5,186 bases of DNA from Candidatus Roizmanbacteria bacterium (GTDB lineage: Bacteria; Patescibacteriota; Microgenomatia; UBA1406), in contig JANLHK010000033.1 of NCBI GenBank assembly GCA_024653645.1, positions 1 to 5,186 on the forward strand. Direction: 5' to 3'. This document shows, piece after piece, positions 1 through 5,186 of the stretch; within the stretch, counting starts at the first letter, position 1, and each line of letters opens with the position of its first letter. The translations under genes were made by a program, and so were the position numbers. The notes beneath the pieces were generated by a model. The model made no database searches, had not been told where the DNA came from, and saw only the letters and a list, made by a program, of their open reading frames with translations.

Positions 1-952
1 TAACTCGTTTATCGCATATAACCAACGGATACACCATGTATACATGCTCCGACCCTTCACGCTGTGAAGGGAGTTGAAAGAACGAGCGTACATCGCTTAA
101 ACCCTTAGTTAAGTAAGCGGCATTACGCTGACGCGGTACTATGATGTCAGTGTACGTCTCAAGCTGTGCAAGTCCCAAGGCCGCCTCCAGTTCGGTTACC
201 CGATAGCTGTATCCAATATGACGAAATTTAAATCTATTTTTCAGTATAAAGGCAAAGGATGTTGCCTTTGTGTCCTCATCATCATCAATTGAAAGATACA
301 AGCTGTCCCGTCCATGATTACATAAACTTTTCATTAATAAGGCCAGCTTCTGGTTATTAGTAATAGCAACCCCACCGACTCCGGTCGTAATGAGATGGGC
401 CGTATACATAGAAAAGCAGGCAACATCGCCCCATGAACCGACCGGTTTCCCATTGTGCTTTGCAAACATGGTTTCGCATGAATCTTCAATAATTGAAAGC
501 TTATATTTTTTTGCTAAGGGAAGCAGGTGTGACATATCGGCTGGTTGGCCAAATACGTGCACTACCATTATCCCCCGCGTACGTTTGGTAATCGCTGATG
601 CAATCAGCTTTGCTTGCAGATCATAATGGTGCGGATCTACGTCAACGAAATGGGGTACCAGTCCATTTTGTAGAATCACGTTCACACTTGCCACAAACGT
701 TGTTGACGGAACCAGAATCTCATCGCCGTCTTTCCATCCTTTGAGGATTTTGAGTCCATGCAGTGCTACCTGTAGAGAACTCGTCCCGCTGTTACTCAGT
801 ACTGCAAAACGTGAATCATGCATGCGGGCAAATAACTGCTCAAACCGCTGACTATACGTGCCGTAGGTAATTCTGCCTGAGGTTAATACATCATGAACAT
901 ACTCAATTCCTTTTTGAGTAATATGCGCCGTTCCCAATGCTATGTTCCTCAT
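1..952 (-). CDS. DegT/DnrJ/EryC1/StrS family PLP-dependent sugar enzyme, Lys-to-His variant (partial, C-terminus missing)
   Basis: This is the N-terminal 317 residues of a fold-type I PLP enzyme of the DegT family, which acts in the cytoplasm on nucleotide-linked keto-sugars. The family is usually about 370-440 residues, so the C-terminal small domain runs off the left edge. Visible landmarks are the N-terminus (GTAHITQKGIEYV), the cofactor-phosphate loop SNSGTSS at 53-59, GDEILVPSTTFVAS at 76-89, the cofactor-contacting Asp157 in IIEDSCE, and YRVTELEAALG at 250-260. The position that normally carries the Schiff-base Lys (SFxxxKxxxTGEGG) reads SMYTAHLITTGVGG at 181-194, so it is His186. His here is typical of the 3-dehydratases ColD and E1/RfbH. 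The CxC motif that E1 uses for its [2Fe-2S] cluster is absent (GRDSLY at 214-219). A ColD-like deoxygenating role is therefore more likely than plain transamination, though the substrate is unknown. ATG at 952 lies 7 bp after the stop of the upstream glycosyltransferase gene, suggesting one operon. The family call is firm and the reaction is inferred. Confidence 0.93.
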   Translation of the reverse strand, partial: MRNIALGTAHITQKGIEYVHDVLTSGRITYGTYSQRFEQLFARMHDSRFAVLSNSGTSSLQVALHGLKILKGWKDGDEILVPSTTFVASVNVILQNGLVPHFVDVDPHHYDLQAKLIASAITKRTRGIMVVHVFGQPADMSHLLPLAKKYKLSIIEDSCETMFAKHNGKPVGSWGDVACFSMYTAHLITTGVGGVAITNNQKLALLMKSLCNHGRDSLYLSIDDDEDTKATSFAFILKNRFKFRHIGYSYRVTELEAALGLAQLETYTDIIVPRQRNAAYLTKGLSDVRSFFQLPSQREGSEHVYMVYPLVICDKRV

Positions 953-959
953 GATCTTA

Positions 960-2375
960 TTACTTTCTTTTATTCCGAGGTACCCATTTAATCATGGTGC
1001 CTACTGGCGTACCATCCGAGCTAATGAGGGATGTTTGTGTTTGCATATTTCTTGTTATGTATGAGCGCATGCGTTCATCAAATACTTGGTTGATTATAAG
1101 ATAGTCGCTCTTCGCGAGCAAACGTTCATATAATTCGTCTGATACGGGAACTGTCAGAAACTCCAATAGTTTTACCGCAGGAGACTGGTCGCGCACAATA
1201 AAATAAGGGTCAGGAATCTGTGATAAATAGATGGTGCCGTTTTGTGGCAAGGTATGAGCCAACGCAGACTGCAGATGGGCGTATGAAGGGTACTGTATCA
1301 TCGGTGAACGAATTAACCATAGATTAAGAATAAGATAGACCGCTACCATACCATACGCTAGTTTTCGTATCGCACAGGCATGAATAACAAATATCAGAAA
1401 CAATACCACCCACGGCTGAAGATACAATGTATACCACATCTCTTTACCCCACATCAAGATGATGACAGCTACCACGATGCCAATAGTCAATAATTGCATA
1501 AGCCGTAGCTGCTTACGCAGTGTACCGGCATACACGCAAATACCGATATAAAGCAAAAACAGTAATCGCCATGACCAATAATTTTGAACTGATGTGACTA
1601 CAAAAAAAGGTGAATTAGCCTTACGCGCAAACTGTAATTGGTATTGCGTAATAAATACAGCTATATCCTGACCAATCCACCAATACCAACCAAGAGCTGC
1701 CATGGCAATCGGCGCAAAAAATACACTGTACTCAATAATGAGTCGACGGTAACTATGTTTAGTAATCAACAGATAGATTGCCAGTACTGCAGGGGCAATA
1801 CATCCCAAGGGGTGGGTCAGAACGGCCAATCCACTCGCCACACCGGCTATCAACAGCCACATTAAACTACTACCGATACGTCCCTCATAACCGGCATAAG
1901 TTGCAGTTATGATCCACAACAAGGTGAGGGAATCCATACGTCCCACCTGTCCAGCTCGAAGGAAAGAATAATCAATGCCCAGTAATATCATAGTAAGAAC
2001 ACCGAACCATTTTTGTTGAGTAATGCGCAGACTAAAGACATATACCATTATAAGCGACAGACATGAGCTTAACACCGACAAAAGACGGATAGATACGATA
2101 TCAAAGGCCGTAAAACGGGTCCACCATGAAAGGAGGTAAAAATAGAGAGGCGGATACCATAAGGCACGCTCCTGCATACCGGGTATGATGTCCGAAAACA
2201 AATGAGTAGCCATCGTCCCGCGTAAAGTAATAGTGCGCGCAGTATCGGCGAATATGGCCTCATCGGGCCACACCGAAGGAAGCTCCAAAAAAGTTACGGC
2301 TGTTATAAAAAGAAATGGCAATAATCCCAACAGAAGGTACGGGATATGGTGGATCCTGCGCAGAACGAGATGCAT
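960..2375 (-). CDS. GT-C membrane glycosyltransferase, PMT/ArnT-like (glycosyltransferase family 39)
   Basis: This 471-residue polytopic membrane protein has the hallmarks of GT-C enzymes, which move a sugar from a polyprenyl-phosphate donor to an acceptor outside the membrane. After the first hydrophobic helix (about 11-30) comes the acidic catalytic-type motif WPDEA (Asp38, Glu39) in the first external loop. It is followed by YPPLYF (74-79), the family-like GRMDSL (145-150), THPLG (187-191), many further hydrophobic helices up to about 355, and KEMWYTLYLQP (311-321). The last ~110 residues are soluble, probably extracytoplasmic. An in-frame GTG at 2447 would add 24 polar residues but overlaps the divergent gene by 54 bp. 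ATG 2375 puts the first helix at the usual place and has a -10-like TATACT 7 nt upstream, so I prefer it. Its TAATAA end is 7 bp from the DegT-family gene, which is probably co-transcribed. The family is recognised with confidence, but donor and acceptor cannot be read from the sequence. Confidence 0.9.
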   Translation of the reverse strand: MHLVLRRIHHIPYLLLGLLPFLFITAVTFLELPSVWPDEAIFADTARTITLRGTMATHLFSDIIPGMQERALWYPPLYFYLLSWWTRFTAFDIVSIRLLSVLSSCLSLIMVYVFSLRITQQKWFGVLTMILLGIDYSFLRAGQVGRMDSLTLLWIITATYAGYEGRIGSSLMWLLIAGVASGLAVLTHPLGCIAPAVLAIYLLITKHSYRRLIIEYSVFFAPIAMAALGWYWWIGQDIAVFITQYQLQFARKANSPFFVVTSVQNYWSWRLLFLLYIGICVYAGTLRKQLRLMQLLTIGIVVAVIILMWGKEMWYTLYLQPWVVLFLIFVIHACAIRKLAYGMVAVYLILNLWLIRSPMIQYPSYAHLQSALAHTLPQNGTIYLSQIPDPYFIVRDQSPAVKLLEFLTVPVSDELYERLLAKSDYLIINQVFDERMRSYITRNMQTQTSLISSDGTPVGTMIKWVPRNKRK

Positions 2376-2379
2376 AGTG

Positions 2380-2385
2380 TATAGT
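2380..2385 (+). promoter_or_regulatory. Putative -10 element for the plus-strand glycosyltransferase, leaderless type
   Basis: TATAGT (five of six to TATAAT) is followed by 8 nt and then ATG at 2394, so transcription would start at or within a nucleotide or two of the start codon. The upstream 17-bp position carries only TGCGCA, a weak -35. The in-frame stop TAG at 2382-2384 sits inside this hexamer, so no start further upstream is possible, and no Shine-Dalgarno sequence lies between it and ATG. It overlaps the minus-strand -10 at 2383-2388, so polymerase could probably occupy only one orientation at a time. A second TATACT at 2387-2392 is too close to the ATG to serve it. Confidence 0.45.
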
Positions 2386-2388
2386 ATA
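2383..2388 (-). promoter_or_regulatory. Putative -10 element for the minus-strand glycosyltransferase, leaderless type
   Basis: On the minus strand TATACT (five of six matches to TATAAT) is followed by 7 nt and then ATG at 2375. A start site at the usual distance from a -10 would fall on or next to the A of the start codon. No convincing -35 was found at 16-18 bp upstream (GGTAAG at 17 bp), and there is no Shine-Dalgarno motif between the hexamer and ATG. The hexamer is half of the perfect 10-bp palindrome AGTATATACT at 2383-2392 and overlaps the -10 of the divergent gene. This is inferred from sequence only. Confidence 0.45.
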
Positions 2389-2393
2389 TACTT

Positions 2394-3788
2394 ATGCTCA
2401 GCGTACTTACCCTCGGATTTATACTGCGTCTCCTGTTTCTCAATCACTATCCCTTTTTTACTGACGAGGCAATTTACACCTATTGGGCCCGCTCCATATA
2501 TGATGGATCACTCTCTCCCTTCATTCCGCTCTTTGATGGAAAAACGGTTCTGTTTGTATGGGCCACCTCTGCGCTTATCGCACTCCACGTACCGGTTATG
2601 CTTGCCGGAAGAATAGTATCCGCGCTGTCATTTTTGGGCACCGGATACTTTGTCTATCATATAGCCAAGCGCCTTATCCCGGGACGTGAACGGCTGGCTT
2701 TACTACTCTATGCACTAAACCCTTTTGCGCTTTTTTTTGAACGAATGGCCATTATGGATCCGTTAATGACTACGGGTATGATGGCATCGATCTACTACTG
2801 CATTGAGCTGCTGCATGCCCATAAACAGCGTGCATGGTATGCCGCGAGTACCGGCATACTGCTGGCCCTGGCATTTCTTACCAAACCCACTGCACAAATC
2901 CTGTTTTTCTTTATGGCAGCACTCATACCGCTGCTCCTGGTAAAGAAAAAAATAACACTCATTGAGTCTCTCATCGTACTGCTTCCCACCATAGGCATAT
3001 TCCTGCTTATGGCTACCTCAAGCGGGTACGACGCCTATCGTCATAAAAATATGGAGTTTGTATACAGCCTCGACACCCATTACCTGATTCTACTGCGCAA
3101 CGGTATGACTAACTACGCTCGCCTGGGAAGTGAATTACTCTGGTTTATGTCACCGCTGATCGGCATTCCCCTCATAATGGGTATATGGTCTGCATTCAAG
3201 AAAAAATCATATGAGCTGATAGCGGTCAGCGTTCTGGTTGTTGGCTCATATATCGGTTTATGCATGATCGGCAAAGTCATTTTTTCGCGGCATCTGTTCT
3301 TTCTGATTCCCTTGATTTCACTCCTGATGGCTGCCGGACTCACTGTCATGTATCCGTTTAAAAAATTACTCCTATATCTGTTGTTTGGGTATTTCATCAT
3401 CAATAATACGCTGCTGATACTGGATACCCCCAACGCATTCTTGGGCACGCAGGACCGGGATCACTATGTGACTGGGACTGCCTCAGGGTATGGCATTATT
3501 GAGAGTGCCGCCTACGTAAAAAAGGAAATCGGTACTCAACCAGCACTGGTTATTCCCCTGCAAAATTTTGGAAACTTCCCGTATACCTATGATTTTATCC
3601 TGGCCGACTCACCCAACATAATGGTTGTGGGTGCGTGGAAAAAAGAAGAAGCAGAAGGGCTTATGAAACAGTATCCGGGTAGGCACACCTACCTCCTATT
3701 CAATCATTCTGATGCAGAAAAACCGGCAAACGGCAAAACGTTCTGGAGACCAGGGACTCAGTCAGGCATTACGGTATTGGGTCTGTAG
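2394..3788 (+). CDS. GT-C membrane glycosyltransferase, PMT_2-like (glycosyltransferase family 39)
   Basis: This 464-residue multi-spanning protein is divergent from the other complete GT-C gene. The first helix (about 2-17) leads straight into the family acidic motif FFTDEA (Asp24, Glu25) followed by IYTYWA, a typical N-terminus for this group. Other landmarks are GKTVLFVWA (49-57), AGRIVSALS (71-79), ERMAIMDPL (116-124, with Asp122 as the second conserved acidic position), LTKPTA (162-167) and SRHLFFLIPL (298-307). Hydrophobic helices continue to about residue 343, and the last ~120 residues form a soluble, probably external, domain containing GYGIIESAAYVKKE. It should transfer a sugar from a lipid-phosphate donor at the outer face of the membrane; specificity is unknown. 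ATG 2394 is forced because TAG lies 12 bp upstream in frame and the next Met is too far inside. There is no Shine-Dalgarno. Its last 27 bp overlap the convergent nucleotidyltransferase gene. It is the only plus-strand gene here, as if flipped relative to its neighbours. Confidence 0.92.
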   Translation: MLSVLTLGFILRLLFLNHYPFFTDEAIYTYWARSIYDGSLSPFIPLFDGKTVLFVWATSALIALHVPVMLAGRIVSALSFLGTGYFVYHIAKRLIPGRERLALLLYALNPFALFFERMAIMDPLMTTGMMASIYYCIELLHAHKQRAWYAASTGILLALAFLTKPTAQILFFFMAALIPLLLVKKKITLIESLIVLLPTIGIFLLMATSSGYDAYRHKNMEFVYSLDTHYLILLRNGMTNYARLGSELLWFMSPLIGIPLIMGIWSAFKKKSYELIAVSVLVVGSYIGLCMIGKVIFSRHLFFLIPLISLLMAAGLTVMYPFKKLLLYLLFGYFIINNTLLILDTPNAFLGTQDRDHYVTGTASGYGIIESAAYVKKEIGTQPALVIPLQNFGNFPYTYDFILADSPNIMVVGAWKKEEAEGLMKQYPGRHTYLLFNHSDAEKPANGKTFWRPGTQSGITVLGL

Positions 3789-4520
3789 CTTTTGGCTTTC
3801 ACTCAGCTGTTCATTCGTGTTGACTCCGATACCCACTTCAGAAAAGGGAACGGTGAATGGCACTACCTTATAGCCATTGCTGACTGCGCGCTCAATCATA
3901 TCGGTGATATAGTACTCGTTGCTGACCGGAGACTTCGTGAGCGTATCAATGTATTTTTTGAGAAACGCATAATCAAACACATAAAAGCCGGCATTGAGTT
4001 CCTGTACCTGACGCTCTGCTTCAGTGGCATCTTTTTGCTCTACCACCTTGACCGCATGCCCCTGTGCATTGCGAATAACCCGTCCCCATGCCAATGCATT
4101 GGGCTCATCATGCAAGGCGGTTACCAATGATAACGCCGCCTGTTGTTTTCGGTGATTGGCAATCATAGCTTTAATCGTTTGAGGAGCATAAAACATCATG
4201 TGATCGCCATAGCCGACAATCACCAGCTCTGGGTCTCCGATCTTCGCTTTTGCTATATCCCTCATGGCTACCGATACGGCGTGTCCAGTTCCCAACTGTT
4301 CTTCCTGAACGCAGACCAGCGGTTTATACGGAGCTATGGCTTCACGCAGGGTATCCGCATACGCACCGACCACCACCATCGTCACATCAACCGTCTCTTG
4401 GTAAAGATCCAGAGCATACGATATCATGGGTTTCCCGTTAAAGGGGAGTGCCGTCTTGTTGACTCCGTTTGAACTGATGCGAGTTCCTTTGCCTGCTGCT
4501 AATATAATGCCCAGTACCAT
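3762..4520 (-). CDS. Stand-alone sugar nucleotidyltransferase, GlmU N-terminal-domain-like
   Basis: This 252-residue cytoplasmic enzyme resembles the pyrophosphorylase half of GlmU and should make an NDP-sugar plus PPi from NTP and a sugar 1-phosphate. Landmarks are the nucleotide-binding loop LAAGKGTR (7-14), Lys22 with FNGKP (27-31), QLGTGHAV (75-82), GYGD (103-106; Asp106 fits the metal-binding Asp), GRVIR (146-150), VEQKDA (160-165), LNAGFYVF (175-182), NEYYITD (201-207) and EVGIGVN (228-234), where Asn234 fits the second metal ligand. GlmU itself is about 450 residues with a left-handed beta-helix acetyltransferase. That domain is absent, and the protein ends soon after the transferase fold. 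The usual GDxPL segment reads GDHMMF, so substrate choice may differ; UDP-GlcNAc synthesis is possible but not shown. ATG 4520 is forced by an in-frame TGA two codons upstream. The gene lies 14 bp after the upstream membrane-protein gene and overlaps the convergent glycosyltransferase by 27 bp. Confidence 0.92.
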   Translation of the reverse strand: MVLGIILAAGKGTRISSNGVNKTALPFNGKPMISYALDLYQETVDVTMVVVGAYADTLREAIAPYKPLVCVQEEQLGTGHAVSVAMRDIAKAKIGDPELVIVGYGDHMMFYAPQTIKAMIANHRKQQAALSLVTALHDEPNALAWGRVIRNAQGHAVKVVEQKDATEAERQVQELNAGFYVFDYAFLKKYIDTLTKSPVSNEYYITDMIERAVSNGYKVVPFTVPFSEVGIGVNTNEQLSESQKLQTQYRNA

Positions 4521-4528
4521 AGGTCATG

Positions 4529-4558
4529 ATTATACTAGGTAACCCTATAGATTGTCAC
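4529..4558 (-). promoter_or_regulatory. Putative sigma70-type promoter for the nucleotidyltransferase gene, leaderless type
   Basis: On the minus strand GTGACA (complement of 4553-4558, five of six to TTGACA) is separated by 18 bp from a perfect TATAAT (complement of 4529-4534). The -10 begins directly after the TAG stop of the upstream gene, and its end lies 8 nt before ATG at 4520, which predicts an mRNA starting at about the start codon. There is no Shine-Dalgarno motif in the 14-bp gap. The -35 lies inside the last codons of the upstream gene, so the nucleotidyltransferase could be transcribed alone as well as by read-through. This is the best promoter match in the window, but it has not been tested. 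Confidence 0.55.
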
Positions 4559-5186
4559 CCCGCCTTTTTGATAGATGATTTTGAGGAAGGGATAGGGAGG
4601 CATTGTGCCCAACATTTTTTCTACTGTGCCGTAGTAGACATGAGTAATATGGTTAGTCAGTAAAAAGCTACGAGCCTTTTTATTATTCCATTTTTCGGCA
4701 TAAAACGCATTAGAAAGCTTCAGTCTGCTTCCTGCTTGAGGGGTCTGAATTTTATGTCCTGCATATACCGTGGCGCCTGTCCATGCCGGAATATGATTGC
4801 TCATATAATAATTAGCTAATACGCGTACGTCTTTTTGAGTTTGTAGGAAACGAACTGCCTGAGCTTCTTCTAAAGACATATAGGTCCAATAATTAATGGC
4901 GCTCACGTTAGCTATACGTAAATGAAAAATAGTAATGATGGTAAGTAGTGATACCGCTGTATAGGTAATATACAGAACCTGCTTTCTTACCCGATATCGT
5001 TGTGCTACCGCTTCAATGGCATATACTGCCAGCGCTGCCATCGGAAAATACAGACCGCGGAGGAAAAAACGCGCTATACCAAATGGCATAAATGAAAGCA
5101 CCCAGCCCACCACAATCCACACTATGAAAAAACGCACCCACATCTTGTGATGCAGAGAGAACAACGCATATAAAAAAGTGATCAAA
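4535..5186 (-). CDS. GT-C-like integral membrane glycosyltransferase, C-terminal part (partial, N-terminus off the window)
   Basis: The frame is open to the right edge, and the 216 visible residues look like the C-terminal part of a GT-C type membrane protein that normally exceeds 450 residues. The visible part starts within a hydrophobic segment. It continues with helices at about 18-36, 45-62 and 70-88 and ends in a ~125-residue soluble domain, probably extracytoplasmic. The segment IARFFLRGLYFPMAALA (37-53) resembles the conserved loop plus helix before the last membrane spans. SLEEAQAVRFLQT (104-116), SNHIPAWTGATVYAGH (129-144) and THVYYG (181-186) resemble the C-terminal domain of family-39-like proteins of Chloroflexota/CPR type, as I recall it. 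The catalytic N-terminal acidic motif is not in the window, so activity cannot be judged. A TTG at 5185 could be read as a start, but this is very unlikely given the missing N-terminal half. The stop TAG directly abuts the TATAAT of the next gene. Confidence 0.8.
   Translation of the reverse strand, partial: LITFLYALFSLHHKMWVRFFIVWIVVGWVLSFMPFGIARFFLRGLYFPMAALAVYAIEAVAQRYRVRKQVLYITYTAVSLLTIITIFHLRIANVSAINYWTYMSLEEAQAVRFLQTQKDVRVLANYYMSNHIPAWTGATVYAGHKIQTPQAGSRLKLSNAFYAEKWNNKKARSFLLTNHITHVYYGTVEKMLGTMPPYPFLKIIYQKGGVTIYRVT

Noticed and set aside
35..46. 12-bp perfect palindrome CATGTATACATG
   Set aside because: It is inside the coding sequence, and about one 12-bp palindrome is expected by chance in 5 kb. 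No partner site was seen.
53..71. Perfect 8-bp inverted repeat with a 3-nt loop (CCCTTCAC-GCT-GTGAAGGG)
   Set aside because: It lies wholly inside the DegT-family coding sequence, has no T-run after it on either strand, and one such hairpin is expected by chance at roughly this window size. It is probably not a terminator or regulatory site.
390..626. 78-codon plus-strand open frame inside the DegT-family gene
   Set aside because: It is antisense to a strongly conserved coding region, with no motif and no supporting start signal.
2376..2447. Upstream GTG start (2447) for the minus-strand glycosyltransferase
   Set aside because: It would add 24 polar residues before the first membrane helix and overlap the divergent gene by 54 bp. 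It has only a poorly spaced G-rich stretch upstream, and ATG 2375 fits family N-termini and the -10 spacing better.
2233..2616. 127-codon plus-strand open frame spanning the divergent junction
   Set aside because: It overlaps both glycosyltransferase genes in another frame, shows no recognisable domain, and is basic and Arg-rich in the manner of antisense translation. It is a shadow.
3113..3448. 111-codon minus-strand open frame (and a 67-codon one at 2795-2998) inside the plus-strand glycosyltransferase
   Set aside because: They are antisense to membrane-protein coding sequence, with no recognisable domain or start signal.
3792..4472. Plus-strand open frames of 112, 109 and 63 codons opposite the nucleotidyltransferase
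   Set aside because: All are antisense to well-conserved motif-bearing codons. Their compositions are His/Arg/Cys-rich in a way typical of shadow frames.
5183..5185. TTG as a true start of the right-hand membrane protein
   Set aside because: The visible protein begins within a hydrophobic segment and lacks the N-terminal half of a GT-C protein. The frame is open to the window edge, so it is a truncated gene.

Overview
The window is almost wall-to-wall coding sequence from a bacterial cell-envelope or glycan locus. It holds five genes: two partial genes cut by the window edges and three complete ones. No RNA gene, mobile element, CRISPR array or convincing terminator was found. GC content looks moderate by eye. 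Three of the five genes look like GT-C type polytopic membrane glycosyltransferases (PMT/ArnT-like, 'glycosyltransferase family 39'). Gene packing is extreme, and no visible start has a clear Shine-Dalgarno motif. Many membrane GT-C genes with a stand-alone sugar nucleotidyltransferase is a layout often met in Patescibacteria/CPR (e.g. Microgenomates-like) and Chloroflexota-like genomes. That assignment is an inference from protein style only.

Layout, left to right. (1) 1-952, minus: DegT/DnrJ/EryC1/StrS family sugar enzyme, C-terminus off the left edge, with His in place of the PLP-binding Lys. (2) 960-2375, minus: 471-aa GT-C membrane glycosyltransferase, 7 bp upstream of gene 1 and probably co-transcribed with it. 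(3) 2394-3788, plus: 464-aa GT-C glycosyltransferase, divergent from gene 2 with only 18 bp between the start codons. (4) 3762-4520, minus: 252-aa GlmU-N-like nucleotidyltransferase, convergent with gene 3 and overlapping it by 27 bp. (5) 4535-5186, minus: C-terminal part of another GT-C-like membrane protein, 14 bp upstream of gene 4, with its 5' end off the right edge.

How they may work together (inference): the nucleotidyltransferase would make an NDP-sugar. The DegT-family protein would modify a nucleotide-linked keto-sugar, possibly as a 3-dehydratase rather than an aminotransferase. The GT-C proteins would transfer sugars from polyprenyl-phosphate donors to glycans or proteins on the outer face of the membrane.

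The two most notable signals are these. The DegT-family enzyme has a Lys-to-His active site and lacks the CxC part of the iron-sulfur motif of E1/RfbH enzymes, which makes it ColD-like in its catalytic residues. Three start codons each have a -10-like hexamer ending 7-8 nt upstream, which predicts leaderless mRNAs. Two of these -10 elements overlap head-to-head in a symmetric AT-rich stretch that would drive genes 2 and 3 in opposite directions.
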